NCBI GenBank assembly: GCA_003254905.1
Contig: QANU01011207.1
Span: 1,228,716-1,292,715, forward strand
DNA: 64,000 nucleotides
Direction of reading: 5' to 3'
Source: Nissolia schottii
Lineage: Eukaryota > Streptophyta > Magnoliopsida > Fabales > Fabaceae
In this document: one piece after another, positions 44,722-57,570 of the stretch
Layout: each line of letters opens with the position of its first letter
How positions within the stretch are numbered: the first letter of the stretch is position 1
Position numbers and translations under genes: made by a program
The notes under the pieces: generated by a model
Told to the model about the DNA's origin: nothing
What the model saw: only the letters and a program-made list of their open reading frames with translations
Database searches by the model: none

Positions 44722-46890
44722 TACAGCAAAAAGATGGATGAATGGAACTCAGCATTAGATAAATACGAAAGAGTTCCTAATAGAGAGGTTTATGAAATAC
44801 TTAAGGTGAGTTATGATGGTTTGGAGGAAGATGAGAAGAATATTTTCCTTGACATCGCTTGTTTCTTCAACAAATACCAAGTGTCCTATGTCACAGAAAT
44901 GCTTCATGTTCGTGGTTTCCACCCAGAACATGGTATTCGAGTTCTGATCGACAAATCTCTTATGAAGATTGATCGCAGTGGTTGTGTGAGAATGCATGAG
45001 TTGATCCAGGACATGGGGAGAGAAATTGTTCGGCAGGAATCAACCTGTGAGCCGGGCAAACGTACTAGGTTGTGGTTTGAAGAGGACATTTTTCATGTTT
45101 TGCAAAGAGATGCGGTATTTATTTGAGCTCCTTCATCATGGTTTTATTTATTGTTTTTCTAAATCTTATTTTGGTGAATCAAGTGCTTCGTTATGAAATA
45201 TATTATCTGATTTTATATCTAATAGGTGTTGCGTGTGCCTAATGTATAAAGGGAACGGAGAGAATTGAAGTCATGATATTGTGGTCATGCAAAAATAAGA
45301 AAGTGCATTGGAATGGCAAAGCATTCAGAAAGATGAGGAATCTGAGAATCCTTATCATTGGAGGTGCACATTTGTCTAAAGGTCCCAAACACCTCCCCAA
45401 TAGTTTACGAGTGTTAGATTGGAATGGATATCCATCACCCTATTTACCCTCTCATTTTCATCCCAGGGAGCTCTTGACACTCATTTTGCCCGATAGCTGC
45501 CTCAAGTTAGACAAATCTCTCAAGGCATGCTGCTCCTCACTTTGATTATGTTTTAATTATCATAGCTACATATTATTAGTAGTAACTTTTGCGTGATGAT
45601 AGACAAATCTGGGTTTTGCAGTCGTTTGATTCTCTGGGTTTTATGGATTTTGAAGGCTGTAAATTCCTAACACGAGTTCCGGATCTTTCTGGAGTCCCAG
45701 GTTTGAGGGCATTGTGTCTTGATAATTGCACAGAACTAACTGGAATTCACCATTCCGTTGGGTATCTTGATAAGCTCATTACGTTGAGTGCCAAAGGATG
45801 CATCAAGCTCCCCCCTACCTTGGGGTATGGAATCAGGCTGCCATCGCTCGAGACTCTTGATCTTAGCTGGTGCACAATTCTTGAGGGTTTCCCACAAGTA
45901 CTAGGACGGATGGAGAACATTCAATGTGTTTATTTGGACCACACCCCCATCGAAGAACTGCCATTTTCAATCCGAAACCTCGTCGGCCTTGAACGATTGT
46001 CCCTCAAGGGGTGCACTAATCTCCATCAGCTTCCGAGTAGCATTCGGCTGTTGCCTAAGCTTGTGATAACTGTTAAAGAGCACAGGCAGTTCCGGTTATT
46101 CGAACCGGTTAATGTCGAAGAAAACGTGGTATCAAGAGTGTTCTTGTGTACCTCTCTGTGGGTGCTAGGTTCTGAAATTCAATTCGGTAGATGCGTGAGG
46201 CAGAGGCAGATGCAGATGCAGAGCGATTTCTTGCAAGGACATTTTCCTGATTTCTTGCGGGACGCCACTCTGCCAAGAGGATCCATGATAGAAAGCAAGG
46301 GGTCATCAGTGTCTTTCTGGTTTCGCAAGAGATTTCCAAAGGTCACTCTGTTGCTCACTGTGAAACCCGATCATCGCACACAATGTTCAGTGTTAGAGTT
46401 CAGCTTCTGCGTGCTCATCAATGGGACTAATCACCTCACTTCCTCCTGTGATTACATCATTTCCTTGACCGGCGCCGCGCAGCCTCTTTGTCTCTGTGTT
46501 TTTCTTGGCGATCTTCAGTGCAAAATTGATCAAGGTATTATCCAAGGATTGCTTCCAGAGCATGCGTGGAACCATGTTGAGGTCTCGTTTGAGTTGAAGT
46601 ACCACACCTTATATGATCTCAAGTGGAAAAGTTCCAGCGAAAACAGGACGATAGCAGGAGCTATAAAGTGGAGCAGCATTCATGTGTACAAGAAGATTAC
46701 CTGCATGGAGGATATTCAGTTCACAGATCCTTCCTATGTAGACAGGCGCTGTGATGATTTCTGCTACTGCAGTGATGTTTTCTGCAACTGCTGGAATTTG
46801 AAGCGCAAGGTAACGCGTGACGGGCTCCATTTTTTCAATGCTAACAGGATTAAGGACAAGAAAGTTTTCGTCATGCGCTTGAGTAGTTGA

Positions 46891-48486
46891 GATACATTTC
46901 TTGACGTATAAGAAATGGAACTGAGCCTTAATTTAGATATAAGTTTATTCTCATCTCTTTGACATTCTAGGATTGTAAATAACTACATATCATCCTTTCA
47001 AATTTTGTAACATCTTGTTTTTAATCTATTGGTCAATTCTCTCATCATTGATATTTTTTGTGTGGTCATAAAGTGTTATATTATATATGCACAAAATTTT
47101 GGTTTCATGTGTTTGTATGTCAAATCCTCTTTTGAAATATGTTTATAAAAATTGGGGAACTAGTATCAAAATGAACGTGTTTATCCCTTTTCGTCCTGAG
47201 TACCAACGACTATGAAATGAACTTGTGATGTTTTCCTTAGTTTATTAGAGGGAGAAAAAAATATCCACACAACAGTTTTGGTGGTATCTATTTATAATAT
47301 ATAATTTCTAATACAAGACCTTTACATATTATCACATCACACTATTTGTTAATGTGGCAACTTCTCAATAGAACACTACTCTACAAACCCAATTCAATTT
47401 AGTTTATCCTAATTAAGTTTTCTAATCCACTTCCATTTCTTCTAATTCTCCTCCTAAAACTTATTTTTTCTAATCCCCTTCTGAATCCCTTCATCCTCTT
47501 TCCCTATCCCCTTCTCGATTTTATCATTCCCTTTCTCTAAATCACTTCTTGCATTCCACCATTGCTCACTTGTGTTGTTGCACTGTCGTCATTGCAGCTC
47601 TACTCTATTGCTTCTATTTAGGCTCTTACACGTTGCCACCAATTGAGATTTGCTTCGATGCTATTGAAATGGAGGTCGTGTAGCCTCGAGCTCCTCTACG
47701 CTGTCACCACTCAAGATATGTCGCACTGTTGTTGACATGCAGGTCGTACAATGCGAGCGAGCGATGTTGGATCTCCACCATGTCATGTTGTCATGTATCA
47801 ATCAAAAACCTTACCACATATCTCGATTCGCCACTGTCATAGCCTTCCTCGCTCTGCCAAGGTTACTCCTACCGGGTCCAACTCACACTTCAGCACTCAC
47901 CGTCGTTTCTCAGACGTGTCCCCATCCACCATGGTCTCTAGCATTCCATTCACTACATCCTCAACCTTTTGAGATTCCACGATGAAGAAATGGTATCACT
48001 ATGGCTAGGTGGAACAAAATTGATTCTTAAAATTATTAGGCACAGTTGAACAAATTATTCGGCAAAGATTTAATTGTTTTTTTTAAATAATTATTGTGAC
48101 TTTTTTCACTAACAAAACAACCTATAATGGGCAAAGAAGTACACCAAAAATGGTACCTAAAGGGTTGTACAATTGGTTTTGAAAATCGGTTTGCTTCAAC
48201 AAAGTGATTAACTTAAGATGTATGTTATGCACAACTTAAAAGTGCTTTCACGTGGACAAAAAGTAAGGTGCTTCCTTAATTTTATATGGCAATATAACTT
48301 TACTTCAACAATGTATTGCATTACCAATTGCCTTGCGGAGGTCCCTATTGCTTATATGTTGAAACAATTCAATTCTAAAGTTCAAAGGGCCATCAATATG
48401 TCTTTCAAAAAATGTTTTAGCAAAAAATGTGTTTTTCCATGGAGCTACTATGTTCACATACTGAATTCTTTTTAATATTCAGGTTN
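46891..48486. other. Intergenic region, no gene supported
   Basis: A degenerate 68-bp tandem pair starts at 47631 and 47699 (both with CACC..GGTCGT). Plus frames at 47737-47985 and 48218-48475 are unrecognised. N at 48486 marks a join. Confidence 0.4.
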
Positions 48487-48682
48487 AGCAGAACTCCGTT
48501 TAACGGTCAGTTTAATCTTATCATCCAATTCTGAGGTTCAGTAGGAATCATTTGAGTGTCATCAAAATTTGTCAAAACCAAATAGAATAATTCCTATGGA
48601 CTTCCACACATTCACTCATACTAAGGTATCTACGAGCAATTAATCGAGGAGATTCTTACTAAGAAAAGAGTGGGATGTTACA
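48487..48682 (-). repeat. Gypsy 3' LTR, start only
   Basis: On the minus strand an LTR opens TGTAACATCCCACTC right after a purine-rich tract (AAGGGGGGTGAAA). TGTAACA is a usual opening of plant chromovirus LTRs. Its far end is not found; N at 48486 interrupts it. Confidence 0.6.
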
Positions 48683-50024
48683 TTTCACCCCCCTTAGAAA
48701 AATTTCGTCCTCGAAATTTAGATGTAAGGATAACTCGTACCTTTCGAACAACTCTGGATAGGCTTTCTTCATGTCGGATTCCAGCTCCCATGTCTGCTCT
48801 TCCAACTTCCCATTCGTCCACACTACTCGTACCATGGGAATTTCCTTGTTTCGTGTCTTGCGAGTCTTATGGTCAATGATTCGCTGCGGGGTGAGTGGGA
48901 GGGCTAAATCTTCCCTCAACTGTATCTGCTCTGGTTCCAGCGCATGCTCAGGGATGCATAGTACTTGCGTAGTTGGGAGACGTGAAAGACATTGTGGATG
49001 TTGGCCAAACTCGGTGGAAGAGCTATCCGATATGCGACAGGTCCAATGCGCTCCAAGATCTGGAAGGGTCCGATGAATCGTGGGTTCAGCTTCCTGATCT
49101 TCAAAGACCTTCCAATACCTGTTGCCGGAGTAACCTTTAGGGAGACATGATCTCCCTCCTGGAACTCGAGTGGCCTCCTTCGATTATCCGCATAACTCTT
49201 CTGTCGGCTCTGAGCCGTGAGCATTCTCTGTCGTACCAGCTTTCTCAACTCTTCTGCCTCCTAAGTTTCTTCAGGGTCTAGGCAGCGATACTGCCTGCTG
49301 TCGTTCCAGCAGAGCGGCGACTAGCACTTTAGCCGTCCAAAGCTTCAAATGGAGCCATGCCTATGCTGGCTTGGTAGCTGTTATTATATGCAAACTCCAC
49401 GAACGACAGTATTTCTTCCCAGTTTCCCGACGTATCCAACGCACAGGCTCTTAGCATATCCTCTAGAGTCTGAATAGTTTACTCTGACTGGCCATCCGTC
49501 TGAGGGTGATATGCGAAACTTAAATGCAACTGAGATCCGTACGCTTTCTGAAATGCAGTCTAGAATCTAGAAGTAAACCTGGGATCTCTGTCTGAGATGA
49601 TGGAAGATGGTACTCCATGCAATCTTACCACTTCCTTAACATATAACTTCACCAGCTTCTCAAGTGGGTAAGTCATCTTGATCGAAATAAAATGAGCAGC
49701 CTTCGTTAATCTGTCCACAATTACCCAGATGGCGTCTACTCCCGTCCGAGTACGTGGTAATCCTGAGACAAAATCCATCGCTATAGCATCCCACTTCCAT
49801 TCTGGAATCTCTGGAGAATTCAGCAACCCTGGCAGTTTCTGGTGCTCGATCTTCACTTTCTGACAAACCAAGCACTTTTGTACCCAGTCTTTGACATCCC
49901 TTTTCAAACCTGGCCGCCAAAACATCTGCTTGAGATCATGGTACATTTTGGTGGTTCCTGGGTGCATCATGAACTGACTCTTGTGCGCTTCTTGCATGAT
50001 ATCTTCCCTTAAGCTGCCTCGCAA
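48683..50024 (-). pseudogene. Gypsy integrase and C-terminal region
   Basis: The zinc-binding part shows [29 protein letters not shown]; the core shows AMDFVSGLP and [18 protein letters not shown] gap with stops follows (49250-49560), then the integrase C-terminal piece (KSYADNRRRPLEFQEGDHV, LKIRKLNPRFIGPFQILER) and a tail VRVVWTNGKLEEQTWELE that fits a Del/Tekay-type chromovirus chromodomain. Several frameshifts break it. These proteins would insert the element near heterochromatin. Confidence 0.9.
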
Positions 50025-50029
50025 ATGCG

Positions 50030-51890
50030 TTCGTTAAATCGCAAAATTCCATCATTCCCTATCGTCACTTCCTTGATCTTTCCCTCTTCAACAGCTTTGC
50101 AAAACTTGCATCAGGTGTCTTCCTGGCAGTTCTTCTGAGCCTCTTCAACTCTGTGCTTGAAGTCACTACTGACCTGTAGGGGATACAGCGTCAGACGGTT
50201 ATGTTGGCATGCAACAGTCAGGCCGCGAAATTCCTCTATCAGCTTCACTTCCTGTACCATCATCTGCGCCCTCTGTAACGACCTTCGGCTCAAAGCATCA
50301 GCCACTACATTGGCCTTCCCAGGGTGATAGTTAAGGTTGAAGTCATAATCCTTGAGGAATTCAGTCAACCTCCTCTGGTGCATGTTCAGTTCCTTTTGGT
50401 CAAACAAGTATTTCAAACTCTTGTGATCTGAAAATACCTCGAACTGAACCCCATACAAGTAATGCCTCCATATCTTGAGGGCGAAAATTACCGATGCTAA
50501 CTCTAAATCATGCGTAGGGTAGTTTGCCTCATGCGTCTTCAATTGCCTCGAAGCATAGGCTATCACCTGGCGTCGTTGCATCAGCACACTCCAAGTCCAG
50601 CACCTGACGCATCACAATATACCTCAAAAGGTTCCTGGGGGTCAGGCAACACTAATACTGGAGCAGTAGTCAACTTCTCTTTCAGCTCACAGAAACTCCT
50701 CTCGCACTCTGGAGACCATACCATCTTAGCCCCCTTCCTGGTCAGCTTCGTCAACGGCAAAGCGATCTGGGAGAAGCCTTGAATAAACCTCCGGTAATAT
50801 CCAGCAAAGTCCAAAAGGCTTCGTAGCTCTGTGACTGAAGTGGGTCCCTCCCACGTTTTGATTGCTTTAACTTTGCTGGGGTCCACTGCTACTCCCTATT
50901 CTGAGACAACATGGCCAAGGAATTGCACCTTCCTGGACCAGAACTCGCACTTGGAGAGTTTAGCATATAGCTGCTTGCCCCTTAAAATCTCCAAGACTAT
51001 CTGCAAGTGTCTAGTGTGCTCTTCCTCATTCTTTGAGTACACTAGAATGTCGTCGATGAAAACGATGACATAATCATCTAGATACGCGCGAAAGATCCTA
51101 TGCATGTAATCCATGAAGATTGCGGGAGCATTGGTCAATCCAAAGGACATGACCGTGAACTCGTAGTGACCATAGCGGGATTTGAACGCGGTCTTTGCTA
51201 TATCTTCTTCCCGTACCCGAATCTAGTGGTATCTGGATCTTAAGTCTATTCTTGAAAAGATCTTCGGGTCCTTCAATTGGTCTGGAAGATCGTCAATTCT
51301 GGGTAGCAGATACTTGTTCTTAATCGTCAACTTGTTTAGCTATCTGTAATCGACACGCATCCTCATGGTGCCGTCCTTCTTCTTCACAAATAACACTGGT
51401 GCTCCCCACGGTGACGCACTTGGTCGGATAAATTGCTTCCCCATTAATTCCTCCAATTGCTTTTTCAGCTCCTGCAGTTCTAGCGGGGACATACGATACG
51501 ACGCAATGGAAATAGGTCCAGCGCCCGGCACCAGATCAATAGAAAATTTCACCTCCCGTTGTGGAGGGAACTCTGGAATATCATCGGGAAACACATCCGG
51601 ATAATCACGAACTACGGGAATATCTTGCACTTCCTGCCTTGCAATTCCCGCTTCTGAGGATGCCAACAACACATACCCTTTACCTCCTAACTATTAGCAG
51701 TAGAGCGTCGGTAATTCCTCTTCCTCTGGAACCCCTGTAGAGGGAAAGGTCACCAGCTTCCTGGCACAGTCGAGAACTACCCGGTTGGCATTCAACCAAT
51801 CCATCCCTAGTATCATATTCAACCCAACTAGGGGAAGACAAATCAGGTCAGCCACGAACTTCCTTTCCTGCAGCTGAAAAGGACACTGTA
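50030..51890 (-). pseudogene. Gypsy protease end, reverse transcriptase and RNase H
   Basis: Protease C-terminal block VGLNMILGMDWLNANRVVLD (near 51800); reverse transcriptase starts [18 protein letters not shown] with [26 protein letters not shown] and [10 protein letters not shown]; RNase H follows with [30 protein letters not shown], and [18 protein letters not shown] to [11 protein letters not shown]. The order protease, RT, RNase H, integrase is Ty3/Gypsy. It is broken into several frames, including one break between 51150 and 51340. Gag and the protease N-terminus are missing because an opposite-oriented LTR starts at 51891. Confidence 0.92.
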
Positions 51891-52541
51891 TGTAACATCT
51901 CAAATTTTCCCCTTATAAAGATTTTGCGAAAATCCACAATTTTTGTCTAAATTAAAGGCACAATCAGGATGATTATTTGGACTGGGAAAATTATTTAGAA
52001 AATTAATTACTTCCAAACGCCAGTCAAATAATTGTTTCGTAACCTCACGGAGTGCCACGAGGACCGTGCCAATTTTCGACAAAAATCGGAATCTCAGTAG
52101 ACACCAAAGGTATCTGTGAAAATTACCCTCCAGGCAATAAATTCACGAATACCTTAACTTGGCATACCATTATGACGGGAAAATTAGTAGGACGCGGGTA
52201 TGTGTCCGGAATATTTTTAGGATATTCCTACACGAGCGACTAACGATCAAACGTGATCGAAATTGTACAGGAAACCTTAACGATTATCCATATGCTAAGA
52301 TGTTGTCTAAAATAATAATATAATCTATATATATATATATGTATGTATGTATGTATATATATATATGTATGTATGTATGTATATATATATATATATGTAT
52401 GTATGTATAATACAAAGTAATAATATATATAATAGTTACAGTGGCCGAATGGCCATTGCGGATGTATATGTATATNTAAGATTTATTTTTCTTAGTCTCA
52501 TAACTAATCACTTCTCCCACTTCACACGTTCCCTTATTTTA
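51891..52541 (+). repeat. Second Gypsy-type LTR, opposite orientation
   Basis: A plus-strand TGTAACATCTC opens right where the Gypsy protease frame of the minus-strand element is cut. It ends near TTATTTTACA at about 52541. N at 52476 and microsatellites lie inside, so the end is uncertain. It could be a solo LTR or a nested insertion. Confidence 0.45.
52325..52410. repeat. (TATG)n/(TA)n microsatellite
   Basis: Alternating TATG and TA runs in the presumed LTR. The long TA-rich tracts near the N at 52476 probably hampered assembly. Confidence 0.9.
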
Positions 52542-52976
52542 CACTAGGCAGAACTAAATTAATATTTAGAAGATTTAAGTGATTAATTAATTTAAATATT
52601 TACTCTTTTAATAACTTTTTGCTAATAGATGTCCACTGTACGCAAATCACGATTATTATTCCCACCTCCACTTGTTAAACGGAGGCAAAAAAAAGTCTCC
52701 TAAACTATAGGCTATACCTAGCCAGTCTCATTGGGAAAAATAAATGTGAATTGAATTGGGTGACTAATCAAATTGAATAAGAAATTAGTAGATCTTGAGT
52801 TGGGTAAATACTATTGGTTTAGACTTAAAACATTCAATGAAAATGAAGAATCATATGGAGGATATCTTAGGGACCCATAGTTTCCAAGTGAAATGAAATA
52901 ATTTATGGCCTACCAAGAAAGTTACAATCAAACCAACCAATGACACATGGTTAATTAATTAACCTGGTCGTCAAAT
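52542..52976. other. Spacer, upstream of the ASR gene
   Basis: No gene seen. Contains CACATGG near 52945, an E-box-like motif; abiotic-stress elements are common before ASR genes but this one is weak. Confidence 0.35.
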
Positions 52977-52984
52977 TATAAATA
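52977..52984 (+). promoter_or_regulatory. TATA box of the ASR gene
   Basis: TATAAATA, 141 bp before the ATG at 53118, with a pyrimidine-rich region and no intervening ATG in between. Good consensus; distance plausible with a leader near 110 nt. Confidence 0.65.
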
Positions 52985-53117
52985 GGTAACAAATCCTTCC
53001 CATTTCTCCCACATCACTCCAATAGAAACCCCATTTCTATATTCAATTTCCTTCTTTGATAATTAATACCTTAGTTAATTATCTTTATCCCTCAAATTAA
53101 TTAATCTCTTGCACATA

Positions 53118-54008
53118 ATGTCTGAGGAGAAGCACCACCACCTCTTCCACCACAACAAGGATGAGGCTGAAGCTGAAGGGGGGGTTGACTACAAGAAGGA
53201 GGAGAAGCACCACAAGCACCTTGAGCACCTTGGTGAGCTTGGTGCCACGGCTGCTGGTGCTTATGCCTTGGTAATTAATTAATTAAATTATCTTTGATGA
53301 AATTGTGTGTGTGTGTGTATATATATATATAATTAGTGAGAGAATTTTTATACCTTCTTTGTTTCATATTTGAAGAGCAAACATCTAATTAAGTGAGGAA
53401 GGGAATATAGGTCATGACTATGCAAAGGATTCACTACATCAACACTAATTAAGATATGGGCTAGTGCTAATTGGCTAATTATATTATATTATATTATCAA
53501 TTATATTAGTTATCTTAGTTCATTGGGGGAAAAAACCAGTTAGGTGTGTTTTGTATAAGATCTAATCCTGAATCCTGTGCACCAATAATTTTAATTTGGA
53601 TCCTTCTTTTAAGTGGCCCACTCACTCATATAATAGTGATAAATTTAATTGTTATAATATGTTGATGCACAAAGTTGTAGATGGTATTATTATTTCACTT
53701 TACTTGTAGTAGCTACTAATACAATCTCATTTAGAGATTTTTTTTTCAAAGTTTCAAGAGGGCTCAAAAGAAAAAATAAAATTATTGATTAATTCCCTTT
53801 GATGAAACTATTTTATCTATGACAGCATGAGAAGCACAAGGCCAAGAAAGACCCTGAAAATGCTCACAAACATAAGATAGAAGAGGAGGTTGCGGCAGCG
53901 GCCGCTGTCGGAGCCGGCGGTTTTGCCTTCCATGAACACCATGACAAAAAGGAAGCAAAGAAGGAAGATGAGGAAGCTCATGGAAAGAAGCATCATCTAT
54001 TTGGCTGA
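53118..54008 (+). CDS. ASR: ABA/WDS-domain ASR protein (abscisic acid, stress, ripening)
   Basis: Exon 1 53118-53270 ends GCCTTG then GTAATT; exon 2 53826-54008 follows CTATGACAG. The join encodes 111 residues, normal for ASR. It starts [20 protein letters not shown], with a His-rich zinc-binding N-terminus. The conserved ABA/WDS part includes [20 protein letters not shown] and then [20 protein letters not shown], an [20 protein letters not shown] segment, and a lysine-rich nuclear-localisation-like tail ending KKHHLFG. ASRs are small, highly hydrophilic proteins, acting as chaperones in the cytosol and as transcription factors in the nucleus. The single intron is at the usual site. No defects. 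Confidence 0.95.
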
Positions 54009-54954
54009 ACATGATTTATATATATATAAAATCAAGCTATATATCCAAATAAGCAACACCACCCTGGCCTCTATTTTTATTTTCATATGTATCATGCTTT
54101 TGGTTAATTTATGTGTATTTTAATAACCTTTTGAGTGAGAGTTTGGAGAGAGTTTAATTCTCTGGCGTTGCTTAATGTATTTTATACATGTGATGCGTGT
54201 TGTGTTGAATATGTCAATTATAATAATATTGTAAAGTAATTTGATATTTTTTTTTGGAGCTGAAAGTAATTTGATATCAATACTTTATCTTATTGATCAT
54301 TGCATTCTCTGTTTTCAAGCAAATATATTGTAATAGCAATAGTATTATTATTCACATTCATCACAAAAATTTATAGCCTTAAGATGATAAGGTGGATAAT
54401 AGAGCGGTTGTTAGCTTGTAGTAAAGGATCAACTCATGCCCAAACCTAATGCTTTATATACAAATTAACTAGTGGGGTTGAGAAGCAACCGAGCAAATAT
54501 AAAATTCCAAAAAAAAAAAAAACTTTTTGAAAAACATGACAAAATAAAAAGAATTTAAACTAATGGTTGGTTATTATTAAAAAAAAAAAAACGAATGAAG
54601 AACACGTTATAGAGACGGTTTGGATTGACTTTTTTTTAAATTAATTTTATAATTTTAAAAGTGTTTAAATATAACGCAAACTATTTTTTTGTGTTTTATT
54701 AGAAAAAATGCTCTATTAAAAAAATACTTATATTATTATAAGTCAATAATTAATCACCAATAAGAAGTTAATAACAACGGTAAAATCAGAAAGGAAAAAA
54801 AATTAGATACTGAATAGCAATTTTTTGAATCCCCTTGTATATATAAATTTAATGATAGTCACTTGGATCAATGGAGTGTTTTATAGAATTAACTCAAGTG
54901 GTGAATTGGTAGTGCTTCATCAATATTCCTATCAAACTCCCTATTATGATTTTA

Positions 54955-54986
<32 letters not shown>

Positions 54987-57570
54987 ATGACGTGATCTTA
55001 TTTTTTTACTCTTTTTTTTACAATCTATAAAGCCTATCAACCACAAAATTTGTGATTATAAGTGAATAATAGATCTTGTGATCAATGGAACAAAAAGATT
55101 TGTGATTAGTGACTAATTTTTTTGGTTTCTTAGGAGATGTCTAGCATCGACAACAATTAATCTCCTTTAAAACTTCTTTAAAACTATTAAAGTAAATATA
55201 CATATCCCAACAAAGCATTTTTTATATATACCGTCAGAAATTAAACCTCTAACTATATACTTAAAAGAACTTAGTCATCTAATAATTATGCTTAACTTTG
55301 TTGATTAATTAGTGAATAATTAGTGGACCTTATCAGTAATAATTGAAATTATGTAATTCAGTAATCCTTTACAGAACACATTCTAGATATCATACGAACC
55401 AAAAAAAATCTAACGATAGCGAAGCTAGCAATGCACATGTGCAATGGACATACCGGAACACGTGTACTTGAAAAACATGACAATTTCTGAAAGCAACTTT
55501 AGGCCAAGTTCTTGATATCTACAAGTTAAACCTATTAGTTAAAGGGGAACTGTTAGGTTACATGTGGAAAGTTAGGCATGAATTGTGAAACTTGAATGTG
55601 GCTTTTTCAATACTTGACTTGAGGTTGAGTTTATTCGAGTGCTTTTTCCCTTTCTTTTTCAAGTCCAACCTCAAGTTAATTAATACTCCAATTTCGTTTC
55701 CTCTTCATATTCATAGAAATTAAAAAACTATTTTTATTTCATATATGCAAGTATATTCTAACAAGAAATAAGAATATGCTATAATCTTATTTTATTCCCA
55801 AAGATAAATATATTTGTAATTTAGACACATTATATGTACATCAATAAAAGTTACTAGTTCTTAGGCATTGGACTAAAAAAGATGATGTCACTTTGAGTTA
55901 CTAGTTCTTAGTAGAATATGTTATAACCTTGCAAAACTCTAATCATGTAAAATTGTATGAATTTGTCTTTAGTTGTGATTAATTTTCTTTTGTCTATTTT
56001 TAAATGTCACTTTTAACATTTATATACATTTTTAAATAAATATCCAATACATTGATTTAGATAAATTTAAAAATATGCGTAAATCAAAAGTAACATTTAA
56101 AAGTTAACAAAGGAAGCATATACTTGGTGAAGTGGAAGCATTGATATTTGCTAAAGATCTGAAGTGCTTCACATAAGATCCAAAAACTCATGATAGTGTT
56201 TATTGCCAAAGGAGCATGGTCATATTGATAATAATATACACTTAAAAAGCAATCAGAATTTCTAATACAACAAAAGACAGGATTAGATACTTTGGCAGCA
56301 TAAATGATTGGTACACTAGATTAATGAAAAAAAAGTTATTGCCAATCAATCAGTCATACCAAATGCAGCAAGCAAGTGGTGGATATTTGTGCTGTTTGAT
56401 AGGAACCACACAATAAAGGCAACATGGATATTAATGGAAGTTGAAAGCACTGTTAACCTTGAAATGGGCAGCACAAAATGCTATGTTCATGGTGGGGAAA
56501 TATATGAGACAGATTACCTTCCGATGGGAACTTGCAGCTTAGGAAGCACAGAGATAAAAATATGATATTTATATAATTTGATGTCAACAAGATGATGACG
56601 ATGATATGATAAAGTTTTAAAATTTAAAATATGCGAGAATACTATTACGCTTCTGAGTTCGATTTCGACGTAATGTGAATTTTATTACTTTTTTTTTTCT
56701 CCATAATCATTCAATCGAATATAGTTGCTCACGGTCACCAGAATTATTTGACTTCTATGATTATTATCTTAAAAATCATAAAAAATAAAATAAAATAATA
56801 AAATGAAGAAATGCTATCAGGAAGAATTTAGAGGTAACAATAGGTCCTAGCGACTGGGAATAGTAGAAGGATGAAGTATTGGTGCTAGAAAGCTTGCATG
56901 TTCCACATTTTCATCAAGATATGTCTCTTGCAAAAGTAGTGTGATCCCATGCAATAATGCATCAAAGAGTACATTGGTGGGTATGAAGGAGGAGCATGTG
57001 CATCAAAAACACATTGGGTCATAGATAATTATTTTAACTAAAGATGGTAAGAGCAAATCATTACTTTTCAATGTTATTTTTGCAAAGCTAATATTTTAAT
57101 ACATATTGTATGCATATCAATAACAGTAGGGCTTAATATAATTTTTAACAAAGACAGATACATATGAACTTATCTTTGCAGTCAAATTCAAGATTCCTTC
57201 AATATCAAGATGAGCACATATAACTAGGTTCTACCTTCTTTTATAGTTAAAATAATGAATAGGAAATAAATATTTATGAAACAAAATATAACCAAGTACA
57301 AATCACATATCACCAGCAACACAAGATAGCTGCTTAAAAAAAAATGTATGTTGCAGTTTGTTTCATAGGAAAATGGAGTTAAGTATCCTCTTTCTTTCTA
57401 CTTTTGGTCACAAACTGTTTAAGCAACCTTCAAGCATTGTACTTGGAAGTAAAGAATATATACTTTTCCCATTTTCTTAAACTAAACAATTATATTGAGA
57501 CAATGGTAGAAGCCTTATATACCATGTTCACTTTCTGGTTTAAAAATTCAACCTCATATCAGCGACAAAG
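54009..57570. other. Intergenic region, no gene seen
   Basis: AT-rich with a (TA)n microsatellite (54955-54986) and a good hairpin (55617-55676). Nothing here has a supported reading frame. A TTATATA motif at 57515-57521, 50 bp before the RTM2-like ATG, is a weak TATA candidate. Confidence 0.4.
55617..55676. repeat. Hairpin with perfect 11-bp arms
   Basis: ACTTGAGGTTG (55617-55627) and CAACCTCAAGT (55666-55676) are exact inverse complements with a 38-nt pyrimidine-rich loop. Too short for a typical miRNA precursor. Possible transposon end or folding signal; no further support. Confidence 0.4.

Larger units (their letters stand above)
43221..46890 (+). pseudogene. TIR-NBS-LRR (TNL) resistance gene with two frameshifts
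   Basis: TIR exon 43221 to about 43735 ([25 protein letters not shown]); NB-ARC exon about 43955-45114 (GIGGIGKTTIARAVYN P-loop, KKVLLILDDVDKL kinase-2, GSRIVITSRDKQLL, GGLPLALEVIGSNL, DIACFF, and an RMHELIQDMG MHD-region); exon 45252-45524; LRR and C-terminal exon 45622-46890. A 10-bp duplication (43385-43404) shifts the frame inside the TIR domain, and a 56-bp duplication (44610-44721) shifts it at GLPLAL. The intron after 45524 has a GC donor. The LRR part is short (about 5 repeats) and ends in a C-JID-like domain. TNLs sense pathogen effectors; this copy cannot encode an intact one as sequenced. Confidence 0.92.

Noticed and set aside
52284-52547. Open frames of Tyr/Ile/Tyr repeats
   Set aside because: They are translations of the TA/TATG microsatellite containing an N.
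55617-55676. Hairpin as a microRNA precursor
   Set aside because: The stem is just 11 bp, far too short for a plant miRNA precursor.
56202-56225. TGCCAAAGGAG, similar to the start of miR399
   Set aside because: Only about 11 bases match and no complementary arm lies nearby, so there is no precursor fold.
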